Assembly: GCF_001561995.1 (NCBI RefSeq)
Contig: NZ_LLWC01000030.1
Span: forward strand, 39,308 to 103,307
Length of the DNA stretch: 64,000 nt
Reading direction: 5' to 3'
Source of the DNA: Polycladidibacter hongkongensis
GTDB taxonomy: Bacteria > Pseudomonadota > Alphaproteobacteria > Rhizobiales > Stappiaceae
Numbering within the stretch: position 1 is the stretch's first letter; every line of letters begins with the position of its first letter. The notes beneath the pieces were generated by a model. The model was given only the letters and a program-made list of their open reading frames with translations, was not told where the DNA came from and searched no databases. Of this stretch, positions 34,181-43,156 are shown one piece after another. The translations under genes were made by a program, and so were the position numbers.

Positions 34181-35059
34181 ATGGAATTCATGACGCATGA
34201 TGCCAGCGAGTATTGTCGCAATTTACTGCGCGAGGCGGATTTTGATCGCTATGGCGCGACCCTGTTTGCCCCCTCATCTGCTCAGCCAGCTCTTTGGGCG
34301 CTTTATGCCTACAATGCGGAGCTTGCGCGCATCAAGGAGTTGGTGAGCGAACCGATGCCCGGTGAAATCCGCCTGCAATGGTGGGTAGATGCGCTGGAAG
34401 GGCGCGGGCATGGCAATGTGGAGGCCAATCCGGCTGCCGCTGCACTGCTGGACACATGCCGCCGTTATGCATTGCCACGCGCTCCTCTGGTGCAGTTGGC
34501 CGAGGCGCGGCGGTTTGATCTTTACAATGATCCGATTGGCGATCTCACCAGCTTTGAAGGCTATTGCGGCGAAACAGTCTCTGTGTTGTTTCAGCTCGCG
34601 GCTATGGTCCTGTTAAAAGAGGCAGGTCAAGGCGATCAGGCGCTTGCCAAAGAACTGGCAGATGCCAGCGGGCATGCGGGGGTGGCCTATGGCAGCCTGC
34701 AGTTGTTGCAAAACCTGCCGTGGCAGGTGGCGCGGCGGCAGGTTTATGTACCATCGGAGTTTTTAGAAAAAGCCGGGCTTGATAGCGCTCAACTGCTTGG
34801 CTGCCGTGATGCGAAAAAGATGCAAGAGCTTGGAGCAGTGGTGCTGACCCATGCGCAGGGCCACGCGCTAAAGGCGGCTGAGGCGCTAGGTATGTTGCCA
34901 AGCAGGGTACGGCCGGCATTTCGCTCGCTTGGCTTGGTGCGCATGTGGCTCAAACTCTATGGCAAACGATTGCCCTATGAAGTAGCGGGACAGCGGCTTG
35001 GTCCGGTGGCGCCCGCGGCGCGCTGGCGGCGGCTTTGGGCGCTGTATCGTGCCAGTTGA
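34181..35059 (+). CDS. phytoene/squalene synthase family protein, NDUFAF6-like
   Basis: A 292-residue all-helical protein of the squalene/phytoene synthase superfamily. The two aspartate-rich catalytic motifs of true synthases are not preserved: the first reads LYAYNAELARIKE and the second ASGHAGVAYG, so prenyl-transferase chemistry is unlikely. It looks like the NDUFAF6 branch, whose mitochondrial member is a complex I assembly factor. The neighbouring gene is NDUFAF3-like, which supports this. Start at 34181, or three codons later at 34190. Ends before a bidirectional terminator. Confidence 0.82.
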   Translation: MEFMTHDASEYCRNLLREADFDRYGATLFAPSSAQPALWALYAYNAELARIKELVSEPMPGEIRLQWWVDALEGRGHGNVEANPAAAALLDTCRRYALPRAPLVQLAEARRFDLYNDPIGDLTSFEGYCGETVSVLFQLAAMVLLKEAGQGDQALAKELADASGHAGVAYGSLQLLQNLPWQVARRQVYVPSEFLEKAGLDSAQLLGCRDAKKMQELGAVVLTHAQGHALKAAEALGMLPSRVRPAFRSLGLVRMWLKLYGKRLPYEVAGQRLGPVAPAARWRRLWALYRAS

Positions 35060-35072
35060 AGTTTTAATAGAA

Positions 35073-35104
35073 AAAGAGGCGGTCCTTGGGCCGCCTCTTT
35101 TTTG
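35073..35104. terminator. bidirectional terminator, NDUFAF6-like gene and trmFO
   Basis: Perfect 10-bp stem AAAGAGGCGG/CCGCCTCTTT (35073-35082/35091-35100) with an 8-nt loop, T-run on the plus strand and A-run upstream (T-run on the minus strand). Confidence 0.88.
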
Positions 35105-35133
35105 TCCAGCTTACGTCGCTGATACCAATTGAT

Positions 35134-36558
35134 TTAGGCCGGTTCGGTGGTGCTGCTCTCGATTTTGTCAGCAACCCATGCCTTGAAGTCTTCCAGCCCA
35201 CGGCGGGCCATTACCTGCTTTTTCAAACGAGTTTTTTCTTTGCCGCGCAAGCGCTTGCCATCCGGAGATTTTGGCATTTCCTCCAAGGGCGGCAGCAGGC
35301 CGAAGTTGATGTTCATGGGTTGGAACGAGCGGGGCCCGCCGCTGGTTTCATCTGCCAAATGCCCCCCTGTAATGTGAGCTACCAGCGCGCCGCAGGCGGA
35401 GGTAACAGGAGGCGTTTCGATCTGCTGACCGAGGACTTCAAAGGCGGTTAACAGACCGGTAATGCAACCGATGGCCGTTGATTCAACGTAGCCTTCACAG
35501 CCAGTGATTTGTCCGGCGAAACGCAGGTGTGGCAGTGCTTTAAGGCGCAGTTGCCCATCCAGAACCTTTGGCGAATTGAGGAATGTGTTGCGATGCAAGC
35601 CACCAAGGCGGGCGAACTGGGCGTTTTCCAGCCCGGGGATCATTTTAAAGATGTCGCCCTGCGCACCATATTTTAACTTGGTTTGGAAACCAACCATATT
35701 ATAGAGCGTGCCCAAGGCGTTATCCTGCCGCAATTGAACCACTGCGTAGGGTTTTTCATCGGGCCTATGGGCATTGGTGAGGCCCATCGGTTTCATCGGA
35801 CCGTGACGCAGGGTCTCCCGGCCACGGGCCGCCATCACTTCGATCGGCAAGCACCCGTCAAAATATGGGGTGTTTTTCTCCCATTCCTTGAAGTCGGTGG
35901 TATCGCCATCGATCAGGGCATCAATAAAGGCTTCGTACTGCTCTTTGTCCAAGGGGCAGTTGATGTAATCCTTGCCCGTACCGCCGGGGCCGACTTTGTC
36001 ATAGCGCGATTGATACCACGCTTTGTCCATATCAATGCTTTCTGTATGGACGATTGGGGCGATGGCATCGAAGAAGGCCAGCGAATCTTCTTCACTGGCT
36101 GCGAGGATCGCTTCTGACAGGGCTGGAGACGTGAGCGGGCCACTGGCGATAATCGCAAGACCTTCGGTCGCGGCTGGCAGGGTGGTCACTTCCTCGCGGC
36201 GGATCTCGATAAGCGGGTGGTCTTCCAGTGCTGCTTGCACAGCGGCGGAGAAGCCATCACGGTCTACGGCGAGGGCCCCGCCTGCTGGCACCTGATTGGC
36301 ATCTGCCGCTTGCATAATCAAAGATCCGGCGGCGCGCAGCTCGGCGTGCAGCAAGCCCACGGCATTGTTTTCTGCATCATCAGAGCGGAATGAGTTGGAA
36401 CAAACCAACTCTGCCAAATCACCGGTTTTGTGAGCATCAGTGCCACGCACAGGGCGCATCTCGTGCAGCACGACGTTGAGGCCTTTGCGGGCAATCTGCC
36501 ACGCGGCCTCGCTGCCTGCCAGTCCGCCGCCAATGATATGGATGGGTTGCTTGCTCAT
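35134..36558 (-). CDS. trmFO: tRNA (uracil-5-)-methyltransferase, folate/FAD-dependent
   Basis: A 474-residue flavoprotein that methylates U54 of tRNA using methylenetetrahydrofolate. The N-terminal FAD motif [18 protein letters not shown] begins at residue 5; other family blocks are [26 protein letters not shown] (in part: [12 protein letters not shown]), [20 protein letters not shown] and [14 protein letters not shown] with the catalytic cysteine. The frame is open 34 codons further up, but the start at 36558 gives the standard N-terminus. Confidence 0.95.
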   Translation of the reverse strand: MSKQPIHIIGGGLAGSEAAWQIARKGLNVVLHEMRPVRGTDAHKTGDLAELVCSNSFRSDDAENNAVGLLHAELRAAGSLIMQAADANQVPAGGALAVDRDGFSAAVQAALEDHPLIEIRREEVTTLPAATEGLAIIASGPLTSPALSEAILAASEEDSLAFFDAIAPIVHTESIDMDKAWYQSRYDKVGPGGTGKDYINCPLDKEQYEAFIDALIDGDTTDFKEWEKNTPYFDGCLPIEVMAARGRETLRHGPMKPMGLTNAHRPDEKPYAVVQLRQDNALGTLYNMVGFQTKLKYGAQGDIFKMIPGLENAQFARLGGLHRNTFLNSPKVLDGQLRLKALPHLRFAGQITGCEGYVESTAIGCITGLLTAFEVLGQQIETPPVTSACGALVAHITGGHLADETSGGPRSFQPMNINFGLLPPLEEMPKSPDGKRLRGKEKTRLKKQVMARRGLEDFKAWVADKIESSTTEPA

Positions 36559-36767
36559 CTCATGCGTATCCAGTTTGCTGTTTTGGAGGCCTTTGCGCCA
36601 CGCCTTGCCAAAAGGTTTTGGGGCTTGAAGCGGGCGGCGCAGCCTCGTAAGTTGAGGCACTGCTTAACGCGCCTTTGGTTTGGTTTCAATGTGCTTTTTG
36701 CAGTTTCTTGAGGGGCCGACACAAGTCTTGGCGGGCGATGGCCCTTAAGAAATAAGGGGTAAGTGAT

Positions 36768-37394
36768 TTGCAGAGTTCGAGACTGGCGGTTGTCAGTGCC
36801 ATCTGTGCAATGGTGTGCGCATGCCAAAGCAGTGGGCATGGCTCGATTGCGCAGTGGTATGAGCAGATGTCGGCGCAGCAACCAAAAGGGGAGCGCCTTT
36901 ATATCTGCCATGGCTTTGGTTGCGCCTACACGCAGCCGGTAATGTTTGAGGCCAAAGCGGAGCGTCGGTTGCGGAGTATTTTGGCAAAAGGGCGCGCATC
37001 GGCCAGCAATGAACGCAAAGCGATTGCCAAAGCTGTGAGCTGGCAAGAAAAGCGGGTGGCTGCCAGTGTGGGTTCAGCGGGCGATGTTGGCGGCCTCGAC
37101 ATGCAAAATGGTGGCCAGCGCGGGCAGCTGGACTGTATTGACGAGGCCGCCAACACCACCAGCCTTTTGCTCTATGCGCAGCGCAAGGGCATGTTGCGTT
37201 ATCACACTGTTGAGCGCCCGGATGCGCGTGGTTTCTTTTTGGATGGCCGCTACCCCCATGCTACGGCTGTTATCAAAGAGAACGAAAGCGGTGCGTTGTT
37301 TGCGGTGGACAGCTGGCGGCTGGGAAACGGGCAAGCCCCTGACATCCTGCCCCTTAAAAGGTGGCGGGCGATTACAGCCGCAGATCTGGGCTAA
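36768..37394 (+). CDS. putative lipoprotein with transglutaminase/NlpC-like Cys-His-Asp arrangement
   Basis: A 208-residue protein starting with TTG (AAGGGG 8-10 nt upstream). Hydrophobic N-terminus with a possible lipobox VCAC (C19). A CHGFGC pair lies at 48-52. In the C-terminal half C123 (QLDCIDEA), H164 (YPHATAV) and D181 (FAVDSW) occur in the order and spacing of a papain/transglutaminase-like triad, each in a hydrophobic-strand context. I do not recognise a named family with certainty; the fold and activity are inference. Confidence 0.65.
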   Translation: MQSSRLAVVSAICAMVCACQSSGHGSIAQWYEQMSAQQPKGERLYICHGFGCAYTQPVMFEAKAERRLRSILAKGRASASNERKAIAKAVSWQEKRVAASVGSAGDVGGLDMQNGGQRGQLDCIDEAANTTSLLLYAQRKGMLRYHTVERPDARGFFLDGRYPHATAVIKENESGALFAVDSWRLGNGQAPDILPLKRWRAITAADLG

Positions 37395-37489
37395 ATCTTT
37401 TGCTGTGACAGGGTAGAGAATACAGCTGGGCCGAGATGCGCTGGAATACTATCTGGATGCTATAAAGGTTTGCTGAAATCCTAGTTTAA

Positions 37490-37663
37490 AAGTTTTAAAG
37501 CGCCCGTCGGTGGGAGGTCCGACGAGCGCTTCAAAATAGGCGCAGAGATTTGGGAGGAAAATCATCTCTGCGAAAGGCTCCGAAGCGACTTGGGAGGAGG
37601 AGGTGTCGCCTGAAGCTCTGGGGGAGTGACGAAGATGATTGGGAGGAGGTCTCCGTCGCTCTT
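37490..37663 (-). ncRNA. multi-hairpin small RNA with anti-Shine-Dalgarno loops (cuckoo/CcsR-like)
   Basis: On the minus strand four consecutive hairpins each expose CCTCCC in the loop: 37661-37624 (stem GAGCGACG), 37611-37583 (stem AGGCGAC, loop CCTCCTCCTCCC), 37572-37541 (perfect 9-bp stem CGCAGAGAT) and 37529-37500 (11-bp stem GCGCTCGTCGG). The last one is followed by TTTAAAACTTTT and acts as terminator. G-T pairs in hairpins 2 and 4 would be A-C mismatches on the other strand, favouring minus-strand transcription. A promoter lies just upstream. Loops with CCUCCUCCC define the CcsR/cuckoo RNAs of alphaproteobacteria; this one would be a longer form. About 170 nt, no coding potential. Confidence 0.75.
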
Positions 37664-37669
37664 GAGGTG

Positions 37670-37698
37670 TTTATACCCATGCACTGCGATGCTGTGAA
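37670..37698 (-). promoter_or_regulatory. promoter of the multi-hairpin RNA
   Basis: TTCACA (37693-37698), 17-bp spacer, TATAAA (37670-37675) on the minus strand; predicted start about 37663, at the foot of the first hairpin. Confidence 0.65.
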
Positions 37699-37703
37699 CT
37701 CCC

Positions 37704-37730
37704 TTTTTGCGCATGTCAGCTGCGCAAAAA
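37704..37730. terminator. symmetric hairpin upstream of the small RNA promoter
   Basis: Perfect 10-bp stem TTTTTGCGCA/TGCGCAAAAA with a 7-nt loop, immediately upstream of the -35 hexamer. The T-run is inside the stem. It could be a terminator insulating the RNA gene or a protein-binding palindrome. The stretch 37731-37925 shows nothing else. Confidence 0.4.
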
Positions 37731-37923
37731 ATGCATAGCTTAAACGTAAAGCCTACGGGATATTATCTAAACAAACTGCTGATTGTGCTATAAATCACGT
37801 GAAACCGTCGTATATCATTGCGTGAAACGCATGCCTGACTATGGCAAAATTCGTCTTGGTTTTCTTCGTAGTCCTAAGGCATTTCACGGGTCTGTTTTGC
37901 ATGTTTCGCACTCTTAAATGGAA

Positions 37924-37946
37924 AAAGGCCCCTGGATCCGGGGCCT
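37924..37946 (-). terminator. terminator of uvrA
   Basis: Perfect 7-bp stem AGGCCCC/GGGGCCT (37926-37932/37940-37946) around TGGATCC, followed on the minus strand by TTTTTCC. Confidence 0.85.
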
Positions 37947-37990
37947 CATTCACTCGATTTCACAAAATCGAACTTTGCGCAGCCAAAGGG

Positions 37991-40903
37991 CTATGCTGTC
38001 TTACTTTGCGTTTCCTGTAATACAATTTCGGCTTGTTGGCGGCGCTCATTGAGCTCTGCTAAGAACTGGCCGGTGTAGCTTTCTTTGACTTGGCTTAGTT
38101 TTTCAGGAGCGCCGCAGGCGACGACCGTCCCGCCGCCGTCGCCGCCCTCCGGCCCAAGGTCAATCACCCAGTCTGCTGTGTTGACCACTTCCAGATTGTG
38201 CTCGATAACCAACACTGTGTTACCCTGATCTGCCAGCTCTTGCAAAACTTCCAATAGTTTGGCCACATCATGGAAGTGTAGGCCGGTGGTTGGCTCATCC
38301 AAAATATATAGGGTTCGCCCGGTGGAGCGTTTGGAAAGCTCTTTGGCCAGCTTGATGCGCTGTGCTTCCCCGCCAGAGAGCGTGGTTGCCTGCTGGCCCA
38401 CCTTGATATAGCCAAGGCCAACGCGGACGAGGGTCTCCATCTTGTCGCGAATAGAAGGGACAGCGGAAAAGAACTCGCGCCCCTCTTCTACGGTCATATC
38501 CAAAACATCGGCGATGGACTTGCCCTTGAATTGCACCTCCAAAGTTTCACGGTTGTAGCGCTTGCCTTTGCAAACATCGCAGGTGACATAGACGTCTGGC
38601 AGGAAGTGCATTTCGATTTTGATGACGCCGTCCCCCTGACAAGCCTCGCAGCGTCCGCCTTTGACGTTGAACGAAAAACGTCCGGGGGCGTAACCGCGCG
38701 CTTTCGCTTCTGGCAAGCCGGCAAACCATTCTCGAATTGGTGTGAACGCACCGGTGTAGGTGGCTGGGTTTGAACGCGGGGTGCGGCCAATCGGCGACTG
38801 ATCGATGTCGATCACTTTGTCGAGATGTTCAAACCCCTCAATTCGATCGTGGGGCGCGGGATTGCCGCGAGCGCCATTGAGCTGGCGGGCTGCTGACTTG
38901 TAGACAGTGTCAATGAGGAAGGTAGATTTGCCGCCGCCGGAAACACCGGTGACGCAGGTAAATGTGCCCAGAGGGATCTGTACATCGATGTTTTTCAGGT
39001 TGTTGCCGCGGGCACCGAAAACCTTCAACATTCGGTCCTTCTTGGGTTTGCGGCGTGCACCTTGCCGTTCTATTTTCAAGCGGCCTGTCAAATATTGCCC
39101 GGTCAAGGACTTAGGGTGGGCCATGACTTGCGAGGGAGACCCTTGCGCGACGATGGTGCCGCCATGAATGCCCGCGCCAGGTCCGATGTCAACCACATGG
39201 TCTGCGGTTAGAATTGCGTCTTCGTCGTGCTCGACAACGACAACGGTGTTGCCTAAATCGCGCAGGTGCTTCAAAGTTTCCAAAAGGCGGGCGTTGTCAC
39301 GCTGATGCAGGCCGATGGAAGGTTCGTCAAGAACATAGAGCACGCCGGTGAGACCAGAGCCGATTTGCGAGGCCAGACGAATACGCTGGCTTTCCCCGCC
39401 AGACAGAGTGCCTGAGGCACGGTCAAGCGAGAGGTACTCCAACCCGACATCATTAAGAAACTTTAGGCGTTCTCGGATTTCCTTTAGGATGCGAGTTGCG
39501 ATTTCCCTTTGCTTGGCAGATAGGCGGGGCTCTAACTGTGCAAAGAAGTTCAAGGCCTTACCGATTGACAGGCCAGTGAGCTCGCCAATATGCTTATCAG
39601 TGATTTTTACAGCAAGCGCCTCCGGTTTCAGACGGTAGCCGTTACAGGCATCGCAGGCGTGATCCGATTGAAAGCGTGTAAGCTCCTCACGCACCCACTG
39701 GCTGTCGGTTTCACGCCAGCGCCGCTCAATGTTGCCAATGACACCTTCGAAAGTTTTCTCGGTTTTGTATGAGCGCGTGCCATCATCATAAGTGAGGGCG
39801 ATTTTCGTTCGGCCTGTTCCGTATAGCAGGATCTGCTTAAAATCGTCAGGTAGCTCGCGCCACGACGTGTCCATGCTCATTCCGTAATGCTTGCAAAGCG
39901 ACTGCAGTGTCTGCGTGTAGTAGGGGGAGGTTGCGCCGGTTTTTGCCCATGGGGCCAGTGCTCCTTTTGCAAGCGACAGACTTTGATCGGGGACCACCAA
40001 CTCGGCCTCAAAGGCGAGTTTGGTACCAAGTCCATCACAGGAGGGGCAGGCGCCGAAGGGGTTGTTAAACGAGAACAGCCGCGGCTCGATCTCCGGAATC
40101 GTGAAGCCGGAGACCGGGCATGCAAACTTTTCTGAAAAAATCAGTTGCTCCGGATCGCCCTTCGCATTGGTCTTGTCGGCAAATTCCAGCGTTGCCAGAC
40201 CTTCTGCCAGTTGCAAAGCTGTCTCCAGAGAATCGGCCAATCGGCCAGCCATATCCTCGCGCACCACGAGACGATCCACAACCACATCGATATTGTGCTT
40301 GTATTTTTTATCCAGAGCCGGAGCCTCGGCAATCTCGTAGAAAGTGCCGTCGATCTTGAGACGCTGGAACCCCTTTTTCATCAGTTCGGCGAGTTCTTTC
40401 TTAAACTCGCCTTTGCGTCCGCGTACGATCGGCGCCATAAGGTAAAGGCGGGTACCTTCTTCCAGCTCCAACACGCGGTCGACCATTTGGCTTACCGTTT
40501 GACTCTCGATCGGCAGGCCGGTTGCCGGGGAATAAGGTACGCCAACCCGCGCAAACAACAACCGCATGTAATCGTAGATTTCGGTGACGGTGCCCACTGT
40601 GGAGCGCGGATTGCGCGAGGTGGTTTTTTGCTCGATGGAGATCGCGGGAGACAGGCCATCGATTTGGTCAACATCCGGCTTTTGCATCATCTCCAGAAAT
40701 TGACGGGCATAGGCAGACAGGCTTTCTACGTATCGGCGCTGCCCCTCGGCGTAGATCGTGTCGAAAGCCATGGAGGATTTGCCGGAGCCGGAAAGTCCGG
40801 TCATGACAATTAGTTCGTCTCTGGGCAGATCCAGATCGACATTTTTCAAATTATGTTCGCGCGCCCCGCGCACGGAAATATGTTTCTGCCCCGAATGTGC
40901 CAT
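37991..40903 (-). CDS. uvrA: excinuclease ABC subunit A
   Basis: A 970-residue double ABC ATPase that scans DNA for bulky damage and loads UvrB in nucleotide excision repair. First P-loop [12 protein letters not shown] is at about residues 36-47, second [14 protein letters not shown] at about 655. Signature [18 protein letters not shown], the C-terminal [18 protein letters not shown], and zinc-finger CxxC pairs (CPSCDGL, CDACNGY, CEACQGD, CDVCKGK) are intact. Divergent from ssb, with a shared SOS box between them, as in many alphaproteobacteria. Confidence 0.98.
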   Translation of the reverse strand: MAHSGQKHISVRGAREHNLKNVDLDLPRDELIVMTGLSGSGKSSMAFDTIYAEGQRRYVESLSAYARQFLEMMQKPDVDQIDGLSPAISIEQKTTSRNPRSTVGTVTEIYDYMRLLFARVGVPYSPATGLPIESQTVSQMVDRVLELEEGTRLYLMAPIVRGRKGEFKKELAELMKKGFQRLKIDGTFYEIAEAPALDKKYKHNIDVVVDRLVVREDMAGRLADSLETALQLAEGLATLEFADKTNAKGDPEQLIFSEKFACPVSGFTIPEIEPRLFSFNNPFGACPSCDGLGTKLAFEAELVVPDQSLSLAKGALAPWAKTGATSPYYTQTLQSLCKHYGMSMDTSWRELPDDFKQILLYGTGRTKIALTYDDGTRSYKTEKTFEGVIGNIERRWRETDSQWVREELTRFQSDHACDACNGYRLKPEALAVKITDKHIGELTGLSIGKALNFFAQLEPRLSAKQREIATRILKEIRERLKFLNDVGLEYLSLDRASGTLSGGESQRIRLASQIGSGLTGVLYVLDEPSIGLHQRDNARLLETLKHLRDLGNTVVVVEHDEDAILTADHVVDIGPGAGIHGGTIVAQGSPSQVMAHPKSLTGQYLTGRLKIERQGARRKPKKDRMLKVFGARGNNLKNIDVQIPLGTFTCVTGVSGGGKSTFLIDTVYKSAARQLNGARGNPAPHDRIEGFEHLDKVIDIDQSPIGRTPRSNPATYTGAFTPIREWFAGLPEAKARGYAPGRFSFNVKGGRCEACQGDGVIKIEMHFLPDVYVTCDVCKGKRYNRETLEVQFKGKSIADVLDMTVEEGREFFSAVPSIRDKMETLVRVGLGYIKVGQQATTLSGGEAQRIKLAKELSKRSTGRTLYILDEPTTGLHFHDVAKLLEVLQELADQGNTVLVIEHNLEVVNTADWVIDLGPEGGDGGGTVVACGAPEKLSQVKESYTGQFLAELNERRQQAEIVLQETQSKTA

Positions 40904-41064
40904 TCTAACGATCCTCTTCGAGCCTTCCTGTCATCTGTATGGGTGAGGGAGACGCTTGCACAACTGTATTTTCTCCTGCAAACCGTCCGCGCATTCTCAC
41001 CAAGCAATGCATATGTATAGAGGCCTTATAAATAAACCAGCGATTTTCTGCGATATCTTGCGGA

Positions 41065-41094
41065 TTGATGTGAACGTATGAAGAACATTATAAA
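41065..41094. promoter_or_regulatory. LexA (SOS) box and divergent promoters of uvrA and ssb
   Basis: GAAC-GTATGAA-GAAC at 41072-41086 is a perfect alphaproteobacterial LexA site (GTTC-N7-GTTC on the other strand). Toward ssb, TTGATG (41065-41070), 18-bp spacer and TATAAA (41089-41094) place the box inside the spacer. Toward uvrA, TATAAT (41087-41092, minus) abuts the box. Both genes should be derepressed by DNA damage. The remaining 250 bp up to ssb holds nothing else I recognise. Confidence 0.88.
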
Positions 41095-41345
41095 AGTGCA
41101 AGTGCTTTTTTGCAGCTGTTGACTCTAGATGTAAGGGAAGTGGGTCACTTCATTGCGGGGAAATGCAAATTAAGTAGGTCATTGTGGTTTTTCCCTTCAC
41201 AGGACGGGAAGACTTGCCGTTTTGTGGGGACAATGGGCGAACATGGAGAGGGAGAGTTGCCAGAGGCGGGGTGCAGCGCGTAGGGTCGGCAGCAAATTTT
41301 TAATGCGCCACTGAAGAAGTCGCAGCGCAGTGAATGGAGAGAAAA

Positions 41346-41885
41346 ATGGCGGGAAGTGTCAATAAAGTTATTCTCGTGGGCAATCTTGGTGCCGATCCGG
41401 AAGTCCGGCGCACGCAGGATGGCCGCCCGATTGTAAACTTGCGCATTGCGACCTCTGAAACGTGGCGGGATCGTAACAGCGGCGAGCGCCGCGAACGAAC
41501 CGAATGGCACCGTGTTGTTGTTTTTTCAGAAGGCTTGGCAAAGGTTGCCGAGCAGTATTTGCGCAAGGGTTCTAAAGTCTATCTAGAAGGGCAATTGCAA
41601 ACGCGCAAATGGCAGGATCAGAGTGGGCAGGATCGTTACTCCACCGAGGTGGTCCTACAAGGCTTCAATTCTACGCTGACCATGCTTGATGGTCGCGGTG
41701 AGGGCGGTGGCCAGCAAGGTGGCGGCGGCTTTGGTGGCGGCGATGATTATGGCAACGGTGGCGGCAACGGTGGCGGCTACGGCGGCGGCGGTCAGCAAGG
41801 CGGCAGCTTCGGAGGTGGTGGCCAGCAAGGTGGCGGCGGCTTTGGTGGCGGCGGCGGAGCAATGGATGATGAGATCCCATTCTAG
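41346..41885 (+). CDS. ssb: single-stranded DNA-binding protein
   Basis: A 179-residue SSB: OB-fold (about 1-115, starting [21 protein letters not shown] and with [19 protein letters not shown]), a Gly/Gln-rich flexible linker made of near-repeats ([13 protein letters not shown] type), and the acidic C-terminal tip MDDEIPF that docks partner repair and replication proteins. Start at 41346 is preceded by GGAGAG; an in-frame ATG at 41334 would add four residues. Divergent from uvrA and probably LexA-controlled. Confidence 0.97.
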   Translation: MAGSVNKVILVGNLGADPEVRRTQDGRPIVNLRIATSETWRDRNSGERRERTEWHRVVVFSEGLAKVAEQYLRKGSKVYLEGQLQTRKWQDQSGQDRYSTEVVLQGFNSTLTMLDGRGEGGGQQGGGGFGGGDDYGNGGGNGGGYGGGGQQGGSFGGGGQQGGGGFGGGGGAMDDEIPF

Positions 41886-41909
41886 GGCTGCGCATAATCT
41901 GAAAACTGT

Positions 41910-41941
41910 AAGCTGCTGTTGTCAAGACAGCAGCTTTTTTA
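41910..41941 (+). terminator. terminator of ssb
   Basis: Perfect 10-bp stem AAGCTGCTGT/ACAGCAGCTT (41910-41919/41927-41936) followed by a T-run. Confidence 0.9.
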
Positions 41942-42049
41942 TGGGCTTTTCTTGAATCAGGGGGCATACCAGCCCACATCTGCGCCGATGTCTCATTGAA
42001 GCCGTATCAACTGGTGGAAATGTGCTAGATGGGAAGTGCAAAAAAGCAC

Positions 42050-42083
42050 ACAAAAAACCCGTCTAGGCTATTGCCTGCGGGTT
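42050..42083 (-). terminator. terminator of tRNA-Glu
   Basis: Interrupted stem AACCCG...GGC/GCC...CGGGTT with loop TATT; on the minus strand it is followed by TTTTGTG, 32 bp beyond the tRNA. Confidence 0.7.
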
Positions 42084-42114
42084 CTTTGTATCCGGAGAAT
42101 AATCTTGCCAAAAA

Positions 42115-42189
42115 TGGTACGCCCAAGGGGAATCGAACCCCTGTTTCCGCCGTGAAAGGGCGGCGTCCTAACCGCTAGACGATGGGCGC
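42115..42189 (-). tRNA. tRNA-Glu (anticodon TTC), CCA encoded
   Basis: Complete cloverleaf on the minus strand: acceptor GCGCCCA/TGGGCGT, anticodon stem CCGCC/GGCGG with loop CTTTCAC (anticodon TTC), T-arm AGGGG-TTCGATT-CCCCT, discriminator A, CCA encoded. Confidence 0.96.
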
Positions 42190-42231
42190 CTAGATCATTT
42201 GCGAGCGGTGTTTCCGCTGCCGGTAGAAGGG

Positions 42232-42260
42232 CTTATAAGCTGAGCCTTTCTACCTTGCAA
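42232..42260 (-). promoter_or_regulatory. promoter of tRNA-Glu
   Basis: TTGCAA (42255-42260), 17-bp spacer and TATAAG (42232-42237) on the minus strand, about 43 bp before the tRNA; same architecture as the tRNA-Arg and tRNA-Pro promoters. Confidence 0.7.
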
Positions 42261-42338
42261 GTGGTTTTTTATAGTAATTTTAGTTTTTTAACAGGCAGGA
42301 GGCGAGCGGCGCATCCTGCGGCTGTTGTTTGGGCTGAT

Positions 42339-42779
42339 TTACCACGTGCCGGTGTTGGGCATGGAGGCCCATGGTTCGGCTGGTGCCAGAGCTTCGCCTT
42401 TTTGCAGAAGTTCCAGCGAAATGCCATCGGGAGAGCGCACAAAGGCCATGTGCCCGCAGCGCGGCGGGCGGTTGATGGTCACACCCGCGGCCTGCAAGTC
42501 TGCGCAAGTCTGATAGATATCATCAACTTCGAAGGCCAGATGGCCAAAATTGCGTCCGCCGGTGTAGTCTTCGGGGTCCCAGTTGTACGTTAATTCCAGA
42601 AGTGGTGCCTTGCCAGCTTTCACGCTTGCCTCGTCTTCCGGCGCGGCTAGGAAGATCAAGCTGAAACGGCCCTTCTCGTTATCGATCCGGCGCATTTCGC
42701 GCAAGCCTAGCTTGTTACAGTAAAAATCCATCGAAGCGTCCAGATCGCTGACGCGCACCATTGTATGTAGGTATCGCAA
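42339..42779 (-). CDS. gloA: lactoylglutathione lyase (glyoxalase I)
   Basis: A 146-residue vicinal-oxygen-chelate enzyme converting the methylglyoxal-glutathione hemithioacetal to S-lactoylglutathione. Metal-ligand positions fall in LHTMVRV (His), ELTYNW (Glu), NFGHLAFEVDD (His) and GISLELLQKG (Glu). TTG start at 42779 with AAAGGAC 6-7 nt upstream gives the family N-terminus MRYLHTMVRVSDLD. Single gene. Confidence 0.94.
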   Translation of the reverse strand: MRYLHTMVRVSDLDASMDFYCNKLGLREMRRIDNEKGRFSLIFLAAPEDEASVKAGKAPLLELTYNWDPEDYTGGRNFGHLAFEVDDIYQTCADLQAAGVTINRPPRCGHMAFVRSPDGISLELLQKGEALAPAEPWASMPNTGTW

Positions 42780-43156
42780 GGTTATGTCCTTTGTTAAGAG
42801 GAAGATGTGGGGGTACTTGATGCGTAGGTAAGCGGTTGCCCAGCATATTCAAGGGCACGGTGTGCTGTTTTTCAAGAACCTGAGGGAGTAAATAAAGAGT
42901 TACCTAAAGAAAACGCGAGCGATTGCTACTGAAACTACTGATTATTAACACTGTTTATTCCTGAAATGCACTGATACTTGTAACTAGGCTATGTAAATCA
43001 GCAGGGGATCATTAATATTTTTTTAACGCTTTGCTCTGTTGCGCGCAGCTTTGGCTGATATTCTGATTTCGTGGAATCAAGTCGGGCGAGCGCGGCAGGG
43101 GCAAATTGCGGCGCGCGCCTATTGATAAATGCGGCGAAGAATTCGGGGCACTCACT
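42780..43156. other. intergenic region before cold-shock gene
   Basis: About 375 bp between divergent gloA and the cold-shock gene. AT-rich between 42890 and 43030, which may house the cold-shock promoter and leader. No gene or clear hairpin seen. Confidence 0.35.

Noticed and set aside
37550..37738. 62-codon plus-strand frame
   Set aside because: Lies across the hairpins of the probable small RNA; its apparent GGAGG sites are the reverse complement of the CCTCC loops.
41690..41880. Near-repeats of GGC-rich sequence in ssb
   Set aside because: These encode the normal Gly/Gln-rich linker of SSB and are not a separate repeat element.
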